Part shown: positions 1 through 11,600 of the stretch, piece by piece
Numbering within the stretch: the stretch's first letter is position 1
Layout of the letters: every line of letters starts with the position of its first letter
Assembly (NCBI GenBank): GCA_964405835.1
Contig: CAYOPN010000006.1
Coordinates: 1 to 61,332 of the forward strand
Length of the DNA stretch: 61,332 nucleotides
Origin: JAJVIP01 sp964405835
GTDB taxonomy: Bacteria > Elusimicrobiota > Elusimicrobia > F11
Reading direction: 5' to 3'
Program-made: the position numbers and the translations under genes
The notes under the pieces: model-generated
What the model saw: only the letters and a program-made list of their open reading frames with translations
Told to the model about the DNA's origin: nothing
Database searches by the model: none

Positions 1-130
1 AGCTGCCGCCTGCGGTGCCGTCGATGCCAACTCACACGCCCGCTCAGCTGTCCCCTGCCCATCAAATTTACTAGCTTCGCCCTCCCTTCTCCCGACCCCT
101 CTCCGGTGATATTCATTAACGGAGATTTTT

Positions 131-1099
131 ATGCCACGACCGCCGCGCCTTGAGTTTCCTCACGCTTTCTATCACGTGTTTAGCCGGGGGAACCGCCGCG
201 CCCCGATATTCCATTCGCCGGATGATTACGCCTTTTTTGAAAAAAACCTGTTGGATTTCGCCGACCTTTGCGCGGTCCGGTTGTACGCGTGGTGCCTGAT
301 GCCAAATCATTTCCATCTGCTCGTCGAGACGCCGAACGCGAACATTTCGCTGTTCATGCGCCGTTTGCTGACGCGCATCGCCAAGCGCTTTAACGCCAAA
401 TACCGGTTGGTCGGGCACGTTTTTCAGGGGCGCTACAAAGCGGTGGTTTGCCAAGACGACGTGTATTTTCAAACGCTTCTCCGCTACATCCATTCGAACC
501 CGATCAGGAGAAAAAGGGGGAAAGCCTTGGTGTCCAAACTTTCGGATTGGCCGTGGTCGTCTCATCGGTTTTACATGGGAGACGCGCCGCCGGCCGGAGC
601 GGCGAGCGCGATATCGGACGGAATGGGCCGGTTCGGAAAAGGTCCGGTTGAAATGAGCAAATGTTACGAGGAATTTATGACGGGAACTATCGGGGCCGGG
701 CGCCGGACGACGTTTGAAATGCCTCTCGGCGCGCGGTTTTTGGGGAATGACGCTTTCATCGAATCCATCAAGAAAAAAACCGCCGAGCCAACGCGGATTG
801 TTCCGCGGGCGCTGTCGCGGTTCACGCGCGCGGCAGATTTCGTTTCCAAAGCGGCGATGATCAGCGGTATTTCCGTTGACGAATTGCGGGCGGGCGATAG
901 GAAAATGTTTTTAACGCGGTGGCGCCAGGCGATCATCTATGTGGGGCGGACCTATTTGCGGATGCCATCCTCCGATTTGGGCCGGGAATTGGGCAGGGAT
1001 GGGACGGCAGTGAGTCAGGTGATGCGGCGGAAAGGAAGAGAGCTGGCCGGAGAGAACGAAACGAAGCGGTTGTTGGAGGGGATTTCAGCGGGAAGTTGA
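131..1099 (+). CDS. REP-associated tyrosine transposase (RAYT, Y1 HUH) with DnaA-like C-terminal domain
   Basis: Single-strand DNA transposase of the IS200-like Y1 group that is known to mobilise REP/REPIN palindromes. Seen: the N-terminal YHVFSRGNRR block, the HUH motif in MPNHFHLL (H60, H62), and the conserved block Y112-FQTLLRYIHSNP, where Y112 or Y119 is the likely nucleophile. The C-terminal third (about 230-310: ISVDELR, then AIIYVGRTYLRMPSSDLGRELGRDGTAVSQVMR) resembles the DNA-binding domain IV of DnaA, a fusion known in this family. The ATG at 131 has a clear Shine-Dalgarno GGAG at 121-124. Length (322 aa) is normal for the long form. There is no tnpB nearby, so this is not an ordinary IS605 element. 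The window holds many REP-like palindromes, and a 29-bp repeat lies 6 bp after the stop. Confidence 0.9.
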   Translation: MPRPPRLEFPHAFYHVFSRGNRRAPIFHSPDDYAFFEKNLLDFADLCAVRLYAWCLMPNHFHLLVETPNANISLFMRRLLTRIAKRFNAKYRLVGHVFQGRYKAVVCQDDVYFQTLLRYIHSNPIRRKRGKALVSKLSDWPWSSHRFYMGDAPPAGAASAISDGMGRFGKGPVEMSKCYEEFMTGTIGAGRRTTFEMPLGARFLGNDAFIESIKKKTAEPTRIVPRALSRFTRAADFVSKAAMISGISVDELRAGDRKMFLTRWRQAIIYVGRTYLRMPSSDLGRELGRDGTAVSQVMRRKGRELAGENETKRLLEGISAGS

Positions 1100-1105
1100 G
1101 GAAAG

Positions 1106-1134
1106 TTTGTCAGTTGTCATCAACGGCACCGCTT
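1106..1134. repeat. 29-bp direct repeat, copy 1
   Basis: A 29-base sequence starting TTTGTCAGTTGTCATC and ending GGCACCGCTT, identical to 2399-2427. It includes the small dyad GTTG-TCAT-CAAC. It is followed by a two-copy 14-bp tandem repeat of CACCGCTTACCGG at 1127-1153. The two 29-bp copies bracket the ATPase gene. Confidence 0.9.
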
Positions 1135-1154
1135 ACCGGGCACCGCTTACCGGA

Positions 1155-2345
1155 TCAGAACGTGGGCAAGTCGAGTTTGTGGTTGAGGTTCGATAAGATA
1201 CCGATGTCCCGATATCCAATAACCCATGTATTTTTTTCCACGAAAGAGTTTTCCCCACCATAAATAATGGCCGCTTTTTTACAGGACGGATTGATCTTCC
1301 GGTAGAAATTCAGATTTTTAAAAAAATCCTCCGCCACCGTTTCGCCGGCTTTAATTTCTATAGGTAAAACAACGTCACTGAAATCCATGATGACATCAAT
1401 TTCATGGCCGGTATTGTCCCGCCAGTAATACAGGTTTGGCGTTTTTAAGTTATTGAGTCGTTGTTTCAGTAATTCGGAAACAACAAAGGTTTCAAATAGC
1501 GCTCCGCGCAGTGGATGCCGGCGGAGTTGCTCAGGGCCATCGATACCAATGAGAAATGCGGCCAAGCCGCTATCGGTAAAATAAAGTTTCGGTGATTTGA
1601 TCAGTCGTTTATTGAGATTGTTGAAATGGGGTTGCAGGGAGTGCACGATGTAGCTCGCTGTCAGCACCGAAATCCATTCGGCAGCCGTGCGATGCGTTAC
1701 GCCAGCGTCGCTGGCGATGCTGGAATAGTTGGTAATTTGGCCTGTTCGACCTCCGCAAAGTTTTAGAAATAGTTCGAATCGTGAGAGGTCTTTGATATTA
1801 ATTAGGTTTCTCACGTCTCGCTCGAGATAAGTCCCTGTGTAAGATGCCATCGCTTCGTTTGGATCCAGCCCTTTGTCGAAAATGCGTGGGTAAAAACCTG
1901 TTGTGAGCAACGCGTCAAGATCAGGAATATTCTTGTGTGGGTATGCTTCTTCAAAAGAAAATGGAAGAAGAGTGGCCAAAGAAGTGCGACCGGCCAGTGA
2001 TTGTGGAAGGTGCGAACGCAATTCGAATTGAGAACTTCCCGTAAGTACAAACCGCCCATCCATTTTTTTTTCGTCGACATCGGATTGAATGTAAGAGAGC
2101 AGTTCCGGTACGCGTTGAATTTCATCCAAAATAGCGCCATTCCCGAGGTTGGCAAGGAATCGACGGGGATCAGAAAGGGCCTGGCGGCGGGTGTCGAGCG
2201 TCTCAAACGAGATGTAGGCCTTGTCCGGAAAAAGAGCTTTACAGAGGGTGGTTTTCCCTGATTGACGAGGGCCTGTTAAAGTCAAAATTGGATACTTTTT
2301 AAAAACATCCAGCAAAACCGGTTCAATTGTTCGGTGTCGCATCAT
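1155..2345 (-). CDS. AAA_14 / DUF4143-family ATPase with nuclease-like C-terminus
   Basis: ATP-binding protein of a family common in bacterial accessory regions; its cellular job is not established. Seen from the N-terminus: Walker A GPRQSGKTT, Walker B-like AILDEIQRVPELL, sensor region VLTGSSQFEL, a winged-helix-like middle (GQITNYSSIASDAGV), and a C-terminal DUF4143 region with GHEIDVIMD and LPIEIKAG. The latter has the D...ExK spacing of PD-(D/E)XK nucleases. ATGs occur at 2351, 2345 and 2342. I chose 2345 because a promoter -10 lies exactly six bases before it, which predicts a leaderless mRNA. It faces away from the giant gene and is flanked by the 29-bp repeats. A homologous but diverged gene lies at 30040-31188, on the other side of the giant gene. 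Confidence 0.88.
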   Translation of the reverse strand: MMRHRTIEPVLLDVFKKYPILTLTGPRQSGKTTLCKALFPDKAYISFETLDTRRQALSDPRRFLANLGNGAILDEIQRVPELLSYIQSDVDEKKMDGRFVLTGSSQFELRSHLPQSLAGRTSLATLLPFSFEEAYPHKNIPDLDALLTTGFYPRIFDKGLDPNEAMASYTGTYLERDVRNLINIKDLSRFELFLKLCGGRTGQITNYSSIASDAGVTHRTAAEWISVLTASYIVHSLQPHFNNLNKRLIKSPKLYFTDSGLAAFLIGIDGPEQLRRHPLRGALFETFVVSELLKQRLNNLKTPNLYYWRDNTGHEIDVIMDFSDVVLPIEIKAGETVAEDFFKNLNFYRKINPSCKKAAIIYGGENSFVEKNTWVIGYRDIGILSNLNHKLDLPTF

Positions 2346-2351
2346 AGGCAT

Positions 2352-2387
2352 ATCTTACAGATTGATAATGTAACTATCAATCTGTAA
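2352..2387 (-). promoter_or_regulatory. Promoter with perfect 13-bp dyad, leaderless geometry
   Basis: Perfect inverted repeat TTACAGATTGATA (2355-2367) / TATCAATCTGTAA (2375-2387) with a 7-bp spacer. On the minus strand it contains -35 TTGATA (2380-2375), a 17-bp spacer and -10 TAAGAT (2357-2352), then six bases to the ATG at 2345. A protein binding the dyad would block the promoter. No separate regulator gene is adjacent, so self-regulation or a remote regulator is inferred. Confidence 0.6.
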
Positions 2388-2398
2388 AAAATTACCCA

Positions 2399-2427
2399 TT
2401 TGTCAGTTGTCATCAACGGCACCGCTT
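2399..2427. repeat. 29-bp direct repeat, copy 2
   Basis: Identical over 29 bases to 1106-1134; the match ends at 2428. A shorter 10-base echo (TTGTCATCAA) occurs at about 2540-2549 in the same intergenic region. Confidence 0.9.
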
Positions 2428-2646
2428 TTCTGGTCAAATTTTTTTTCTCTTGAAATAAAGCAGTATCCCCTTAGACTCTTGGCTTCATTTTTCCCGCGAC
2501 GGTTTTTTTGAGGAATTCCCGCTTATATTGATTGGTTTCTTGTCATCAATTTTTCACGGATTGGGTTTTTCAACTTGCTATTTTCGAGCTGATATATCGA
2601 CGCAAAACCATCAAAATTTAAAGATGAAGCCAACTTGAACTTCCTG

Positions 2647-2676
2647 TTGAATTCCGGCCCCTGCCGCTTACATTAT
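2647..2676 (+). promoter_or_regulatory. Possible promoter of the giant surface-protein gene
   Basis: TTGAAT (2647-2652), 18-bp spacer, CATTAT (2671-2676), the same -10 hexamer as the AbiE promoter. It sits just before ATG 2681, and no Shine-Dalgarno is visible. If real, the transcript would be nearly leaderless and translation would begin at 2681 rather than 2675. Another weak candidate, TTGAAA-N16-TAGACT, lies at 2450-2477. The rest of the AT-rich 2428-2646 stretch shows no gene. Confidence 0.35.
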
Positions 2677-5600
2677 GTATATGCGTTCCCAGCGGTCCCG
2701 CCATTTTTTTCTCGCGTTATTTCTTTCCTTCCTCGTTAATCCCGCCTTTGCCGTTGTCACCACGCTCACCAGCGATTTCACCGCCGATTCGTTAACGATT
2801 AACGCCGGCGATGTGTTTCAAACCAACGGCTACGAATTGACCATTACGTCCGACATCGTGGTCAACGGCGAACTCGACACGCGCAACATCTACGCTTCGA
2901 GCGACACCGACGCCTCGATTATCACGCTCGGCCGCCACTGGACGGGCGCTGCCGGAAGCACGTTCACAATGACCGGTTCCACGGTTGTGTTCAACACGGT
3001 GTTGATCTCGAGCATCACAGGCCCCACCACGTTCTACGGCTTGCGCGCCATCACGGCCGGAACGACCTTGTATTTCGAATCGGGCACCACGAGTTACATT
3101 ACGAACATGGTCGAGTTCCGCAATATCGGACTGTTGTCGACGACGAATAACGCAACGTGGTATTTCTCGTACACCGGTTCCAGTCAAACGTTGGTCGGAT
3201 TGAATGTGCAGGACTCGAACGCCACCGGCGGGAAAACATTGTCGGCGACTTCATCCACGGACCTCGGCAACAACCGCAACTGGAATTTTGGATCGCAAAC
3301 GTTGTATTGGGTCGCGGCCTCCGCAGGGAATTGGTTGGACCCGAACAATTGGTCTCTCTCCAGTGGCGGTTCAACCGCTTTAATGACGCCGGATGCGAAT
3401 GACGCGGTTATTTTTGATGCCGGCTCATCGCAAGATTCGACGGTGGACTCTTCTTACGGCGTGACGGTGGCGAGCCTAACGATTGAATCCAATTACACCG
3501 GTACGCTCAGCGTTACGACAATGGGTTTGGCGACGTCGCTGTACAGCCAGCACGGCGGGTCCGTGTCTTTTTCCGCGAGCGGCGGGCTCCACATCGTCAG
3601 CAGTTTCACGCTCTCCGGTGGGAATCTTTATCTCCCGAATTATTCATTTCAAACGCGTTACGATTTCATTGGCGGGACGGTTACCTGCGTATCAGGTGGT
3701 TTCTACACGGCCGGGGCATTCTCCATCACGGGAACCCATATCACGCCCAATCAATGCAATTTCATCGCGTGGCTGCCTTCAACCTATACCGCTACCGTTC
3801 CCACGGTTTTTGAAGATGTCACCATCGTTGGATCGGTGATGATTTCAACCAACAGTGTGCTGATTGCCGGAGACGGAACGCATTTCTTTACCAGTGGTCA
3901 AGCGTGGGGCGGCCCCGTTGAAGCGCGCGGAGAAGTGATCGTGTTTTCAGGGTATGTCGGAGGCAGTTCAACTTTGACGTTCACGGGCGATGGGGTTCAA
4001 GATTTCTACGTTAATGCGAATGGCGCCTACGATGGAGACATGGTTGTCAATAAATCGGGCGGATACGTGAATGCAAAGACGGGGGGCGCATTGGAAGCCG
4101 CCGGGCAGGACCTTATCATCGCTACCGGAACCTATGACACGGGCGGGTTAGCATTTGTCGTTAACGGCGCCGGCGGGAAAGTGATCGTGGGCAATCAAGG
4201 AAATTTGCGTTTGCGCGGCACGGAAACCGTCACGTTGAATGCGGGCAGTCCGCAATTGCTGGCCGGATCGAGCGTCACCTATGCCGGCGGCAATGGCAAT
4301 ATCCCGCTTAAGAATTGGGATTACTACAACCTGACGTTGTCCACGGGCTATACCTCGCCCACGCACCTTCTTATTTCATCACAAGTGATTGCCGGCAACC
4401 TCACTATTTCCTCAGGCACGTTCGACGTCACCGCGGCCACGAATACGTTGTTTGTCGGTGGCAATTGGACATTCTCATCGGTGTCCACGTTTACGCATCG
4501 CAACTCAACGGTCACTTTCAATTCAACCGGTTTACAAACGATTTCCGGCAACACAACCTTCTACGGTTTGCGGGCGATCACGAGCGGCGCGACGCTGCAG
4601 TTTACGGCGGGCACAACGCAATACGCAACCAACATGGTCGAGTTCCGCAACGTCGGTTTGCGATCGGCCACAGACAACGCCACATGGTATTTCACCTACA
4701 CCGGCTCCAGCCAAACGTTGGTCGGATTGAATGTCCAGGACTCGAACGCGTTTGGTGGAAAAGCGATGTCCGCGACCGGTTCCACCGATCTCGGAAACAA
4801 CCGGAATTGGAATTTTGGCGTGCAGACGTTGTACTGGGCCGCACCTTCCGCTGGAAATTGGTCGGACCCGAACAACTGGTCTTTGTCGAGCGGTGGTCCA
4901 AGCGCTTTAATAATTCCCGATGCCGACGACATCGTTATTTTTGACGGCGGTTCGACACAGAACTCCACGATTGATACCGCATTTGCTGGATCGATATCGT
5001 CGATGACCATTCAGTCTGGTTACAGCGGCGTGATTTCGATGGCCGCTAACATGACCGTCAGCACCACCTATTATCAATATGGCGGTGAATTTTCTGGGAG
5101 TACGAACACCTTGACTGCGAATGGCTTCGTGTTGGGTGGTGGAACATTCACCGCGCCGTCGGGTCTCCTTCTCTATGGGAGCTTTTCCGCCACGGGCACG
5201 GGATCTTTTGTTCACAACAACGGCACTGTCGCACTGTTTGCTCCGGGAACAATTGACGTCAATGGAACCGAAACCTTTTATGATTTGATTTTCCTTCCGA
5301 TATCAAACAACGTAACCATTGCTTCCGGTGATCGTTTGATCGCGCTTAATTTGCTGCAAGTCAGTAACGTATTTAGTTCACTTCAGGGTGGAACGATTGA
5401 ACTCCGCGGGAACCTCCTTTTGGGACCGGCTGTGCCGACCGTCGGTACGACGGTCTTGGAAATCACCGGAACGGCCGAACAAATCATCCAAGGCGTCAAT
5501 TTCAAACCGCTTGGAAATATTACCGTGAACAAGACCGGGGGGCGCGTGATGCCTATTGACGGAGGGACGCTTTCTCTGCCCAATAGCGGACAGACGCTCA

Positions 5601-8600
5601 CCATTGCGCAAGGCACGTTCGATATGAACGGCAGTTTCCTAACAATCAATGGTGGCAGCGGCGCCGGACTGATCGTCAACAACGGCGGTAACTTCCAATT
5701 GCAAGGCGGCGAGACATTGACGTTCTCCGCGGATCCGCAATTCAATGCGGGCAGCAGCGTGACGTACGCGGGCGGCGGAAGCGACCGGACGCTGAAGAAT
5801 TATCCTTACTCCAATCTGATTATTTCCACCGGCGCGACCGCGCTGACATACAGCTTGCCGGCCGCTTCCACGGCCACTGGTAACGTGGTCATTTCATCGG
5901 GCACGTTGGACGCCACCGCGTCGAACTATCCGCTCCAAATCGGCGGCAACCTAACGGTGTCCAGCCAAGCGACATTCAACACGCGCAACTCGACAGTGAC
6001 TCTGAACGGCGCCGGCGTCCAACAACTTTCCGGCAACACGACGTTCTACGGCCTGCGCGCGGTTACATCCGGCGCGACATTGCAATTCGCGGTTGGTTCG
6101 ACGAATTACGCCACAAACATGGTTGAGTGGCGCAACATCGGTCTGCGTTCCGATGGCGCGAGCGGAACGACGTGGTACTTCTCGTATACAGGCTCATCGC
6201 AAACACTCAGCGGTCTCTATGTGCGCGATTCCAACGCCGGGGTGCACGGCGGGTTGTTGATAGACGCGAGCGCGGACACGACCACAATCAATTTGGGCAA
6301 CAACACCAACTGGTCTTTTTATGCTCCGCCGCCGGACGCGGTGCGTTACTGGATCGCCACTGCGACTGGGGTTTGGAGCGACGCCGCGAACTGGTCGACC
6401 ACCAGCGGCGGCGCGGCCTCGGGCGGCGCGCCGATGTCGACTCACACGGTGATTCTCGACGGCGTGAACAATTCGACGGGCACGTTGCTCATCGATAGCG
6501 GCGGCATCACAATTTCGAGCATCACGGTTTCGAGCGCGACGTTCCACACGCAGAGCTTCAACATCACAATCTCAAGCTCGTTCTATCAGACGGCGGGATC
6601 GGTCCTGTTCGGCACGTCGCAAGTGACGATGCAGGGGAATTTGGTTAGGACGGCGGGCAGTTACTCTGGAACGGGTTCGACGATTTCTTTTACCGGAGAC
6701 GCGGCCCAAACATTTAATTCGGCCGGAGTAATTGGCAACGTGGTGGTGAACAAATCCTCGAACACGGTCAACGTGCAACAAGTTGGTGGTATCGTCAATT
6801 TCACGCAGATTGCCGGAGCATTCCATAGCGGATCAACATCGCTGACCGTCTCCGGAGATTTTGACCTCCAAGGAGGAACCTTTACATCTACCAGCTTCTT
6901 GCTCACTCTCAGCGGCTCGTTTTTTAATCTGGAAGATGGCGCCGTGTTTAATCATAACAACGGCATTGTCCGGGTCAACGGGTCGGGCGGCAGCGCTTTC
7001 ATCAATGTTCCGGGCACGGCCACTTTTTATGCCCTGAGGTTCTATGCGGATTCGGTGGTCATTTCCGGAAGCGACCGCCTTATAACGGAAGGAACACTCC
7101 GAACCCACGGAGACTCCGTTGTGACCGGAGGTGTGCTTGAGGCCCGCGGGAATATTGAGCTCACATCTGAATTTGTGAGCCTCGATTCTCCGGTCGAAAT
7201 CACGGGCGCCGCCGATCAATATATATTTCCATATGGAGCCGCTATATCGGACACGCTCAATGGCGATATCACTGTCAACAAAACCGGTGGAAAAGTCTAT
7301 TTGCTTCAAGAGGCGTTGGTTTTGGACGCCGCCGGCCAAGACTTATCGGTTCAATCAGGAACCTTCGAATTGGCAGGAGAGAACTTGACGGTCAGCGGAG
7401 GCCTGTTCACGGTCGGAGCCGCCGGAAATCTGCAACTGAACGGCGCAGAGACGGTCACGACGCCGACGCTGAACTCGGGCTCATCTGTTACGTACGTCGG
7501 CAGCGGCGCGCAGAGCATCAAGAATTGGAATTACTACAACGTGAATTTCTCGAGCGCCGGTACTTACAGCTTGGTCAGCTCCGCGACGGTGAACGGAAAT
7601 GTGCATATCGGTTCAGGAACATTTAATTCGGCCGGTTATTTGGTGGGGGTGGGGGGGAATTGGAATAAGGATGCAGCCGCCACCTACACACACAACAATT
7701 CCACCGTCTCGCTCACAGCTTATAGCTCACAGCTTCAAGCCCTCTCCGGCAGCACCACGTTCTACGGCTTGCGCGCGATCACCGCGGGCGCGACCTTGCA
7801 ATTCACAGCGGGTGCCACGCAATACGCCACAAACATGATTGAGTTCCGCAACGTCAGCCTGTTGTCCGCCTCGGACGGCAATCATTGGCATTTCGGTTAC
7901 ACCGGTTCGAGCACCACGCTGGATACGGTTCGGGTGAAAGATTCGAATGCTTCCTTCGGCAATCAGATCGACGCGCAGGGCACGAATTCCAGGAGCGGCG
8001 GCAACAACGTGAACTGGTTGTTCGACACCGTCCCCGACACCGGCGTTCGCTACTGGGTGTCCCCCGTCGCTGGGAATTGGTCTGACAGCAACAATTGGGC
8101 TCTTAGCTCTGGGGGACTAGGCGGGTACGCGGTGCTGTCCACCCACACGGTGGTGTTTGATGGTGGTTCGGTGCACGTGTCCACGGTGGACGCGTCGTTT
8201 GGCGGAACGATTTCGTCCGTGACAATCACCAGTGGATACACCGGCAATATTTATCTGCTGCGCTCGTTGACGGTGAACGCCACCTACCAACATTTGGGCG
8301 GAACCATGAACTTGAGCACGCAGACAATGACCATCAACGGCGACTTCGAGCGGACAGCGGGAACGTTCAATGTCGGACAGTCCACGGTCATCTTCTATGT
8401 CAATAGCGGAACGACACGGAGCCTCTTGGGATCAACGACGTTTTACAATGTCAAATTTGACGGAACGAACAGCACGCACGCGATCGCTGCGGGATCAACA
8501 CAGACGGTGACCGGTTTGCTCACGTTCGCAATCACAAATCCCGACGCAACTCACCTCTTTGATGGCGGCACGTTGGAAGCCCAAGGCGATATTTTCGTCA

Positions 8601-11600
8601 ACGACGGAAATTATGGGGGAAGCTCCACGCTGCTCATCGGTGGAACAGCGGGCCAGGTTTTTAGCGGTAATGTAACTTTCGGCTTACGCGGCGGTTTTCC
8701 TGTCGTGGTTATTAATAAGCCAGCCGGGACATTGACCCTGAGGGGCCATCTTGATTTCAGTAAAGACGTGACGAACACCAATGCGGGCGGCACCGTGACG
8801 TCGGTTGTTGGCAGCACGGTGACCTTTAGCGGCACCCAGACTTTGACGGGTTCAACGACCTTTTACACATTGAGAATTTCTGGGAACGGGACAACGAAAG
8901 TTATTGCTGCGGGGTCGACCGTCACGGTTCTTGGAGCGGCGCTACTCAATGGCATTGGAGGGCAAACCGTTAATGGTGGGCCGGTGTTTGCTTATGGCGA
9001 TCTGACCGCGGGGTCTCAATTCGGTTTTGGCGGAACATCGCCCGTTGTTCTGAAGGGAACCGCCACGCAGTCGGTGACGATTGGTTTGTTCGGTTATGAT
9101 TATTATTCTGTGAACACCATCATCGATAAAACCGGCGGTCGCGCCGTGTTGGCGGCCTCCGCCGCTTTTACCACCAACGGCCAGGTTTTGACGGTTCGAT
9201 CGGGAACGTTGGATCTCAACGGATACAACCTTCGGACAGCTGGCGCGGCGAGCCAAATCGTTGTCGAAAACGGCGGAAACTTCCAATTGCGGGGAGATGA
9301 AACGGTTATCACCAACATCGGCTACCCGCAATTCTTGACCGGTTCCTCCGCCACCTTCGTCGGCAACGGCGACGCGGCGATTAGCACCTACACATTGACG
9401 CGCCTGACGACGAGCTACTCGAACCTCATCATCAATTCGACCGGCACCGCCTACGACTTGTTCCGCTCCACCGACCAGATGCTCGTGAGCGGCAACTTCG
9501 CGGTGGGAGCGAACGTGAACCTCGAGTTCTTGGCGGGCTCGACGTTCACGGTCGGCAACTTTAACTTGACCGGCAATGGGGCGCATCGCATCACTTTGAA
9601 CTCCGACACCGGCGCCGATGTGTGGTACTTGAACAACACGGGTTCAAACAACGTCTCGTTTGTGGACGTCGCGTACTCCAGCGCGTCCGCCGGTCAAACG
9701 ATCCGCGCGCCCAATTCCACGAACAGCGGCAACAACACGAATTGGAATTTTGACGTGGATGGCGGAGCGCGCTATTGGGTCGCCTCCGCGCCCGGCCAAT
9801 GGTCGGACGCGAACAACTGGGCCTACATCAGCGGCGGAACCCCCGGCGCGGGCGTGCCGCTGGCGACTCACACGGTGGTGTTTGACGGAGGGTCGGTGCA
9901 TGTGTCGACAATCAACAGCTCGTTCAGCGGAACGGTGGCGTCGATGACGATCACGTCAGCCTACACGGGAACCCTGTTTGCGATGCGCGCGCTGACCGTG
10001 AGCACGACGTTCTACCAGCAAGGCGGAACGATCCATCTTGGAACCCAGACGGTTACTTTTAATGGTGACTTTGCTCGGACCGGCGGCACATTCGAAGCGG
10101 GCGCTTCCACGGTGACCAATAACGGCGTCGCTTTGCGCCTGACCGGCGACACGACGTTTTACAATCTGGAACTTCGTGGATGCGCTATCACCAATTCGAT
10201 TCTCAATGGATCGACGATGACAACCCATGGCCTTCTTACTCTGCGCGGTCTTTTCGGATGCGGCGGAGCATTTGTGAATGGCGGGCTGATTGAGGCCCGG
10301 GAAAATATCATCATCAGCACGAATCATGTCGGAGGAACAACACGAATCCTCATCAATGGGACAAATGATCAATATCTTCATGGTTACCCCAACACCAACT
10401 TCCATCCGCTTGAAATCGACAAACCTTCCGGTTTGCTCCGGATCACCGGTGAATTAATAGCCGATTACACATGGACCTATCGATCGGGAAATGTCGACGC
10501 GTCCGGCAGCACGGTTACGTTCCGTGGGACTACCATTTCCGGCGCGATGCCGTTTGGCAGTTTGTCGTTCAATAGTTGCGGCACAACCCATCAAATTATC
10601 GGCGGAGCGACGGTGACCGTGAGTGGAAACCTGCGTTTGCTTGAAGTGAATGCTTGCGGGTTCCCCACCATCTCCGGAGGCCGGCTCGAACTGGCTGGGA
10701 ATTTGTACGGGGAATCGAGCGCGCTGAACACGCCGCTTGTTTTCACGGGCGCGGCCCAACAAACCATTCAATTGACCGTCGCGGGCCAATCGGCCCTGAA
10801 TGGGAGCATCACCGTCAATAAGCCCTCGGGTTCTGTCGTGCTTCTATCGACGGCGATTCTCAACGGCGCTTCCCAGGTTCTCGCCATTGCGACAGGAACA
10901 CTCGATCTGAACGGATCGAACCTCACTGTCAACGGCGCGTCCGCGCAGTTCAACATCGGCCCGCTGGGAAATTTGACGTTGCAAGGCGGCGAAACCGTTG
11001 TGGCCAATACCGGTTTCCCCCTGTTCCAAGCGGGTTCGTCGGCCACCTTCGTCGGCAACGGCGACGCGGCCATCAGCACGTACACGCTGACGCGACTTGC
11101 AACTTCCTACTCCAACCTTATTATCGCATCGACCGGCACCGCCTACGACTTGTTCCGTTCCACCGACCAACTCTTAACGTCGAACAACTTTGTTGTGACC
11201 TCAAGCGCGAACTTGCAGTTCTTGGCGGGTTCTACTTTCACGGTTGGAAACTTTAATTTAACCGGCAGCGCTGTCCACAAAATAAATTTAAATTCTGACA
11301 CGGGGACGAGCGTGTGGTATTTGAACAACACCAATACCAACAGCGTTAGTTTCGTCGACGTCGCGTATTCGAGCGCGTCGGCGGGGCAAACCATTACCGC
11401 CACGAATTCGACGAACAGTAACAACAACACCAATTGGAATTTCTTTACGCCCAGTGATACCGGCCTGCGTTACTGGGTGGCCAGCGCCCCGGGGAATTGG
11501 TCCACCGCCGCCAACTGGTCTTATTATTCGGGCGGGCCCGGCGGGTACGCGGTGCTGTCAACGCACGCGGTGGTCCTTGACGGCGGCGGCCTTGGAATGT

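Noticed and set aside
86..113. A further GAGGG-type element before the transposase
   Set aside because: There is a CCCTCCC/CCCCTCTCC-like run but no paired arm, so it is at best a remnant.
131..1099. Complete IS200/IS605 insertion sequence
   Set aside because: No tnpB and no recognisable IS ends; motifs and the C-terminal domain fit a single-copy RAYT instead.
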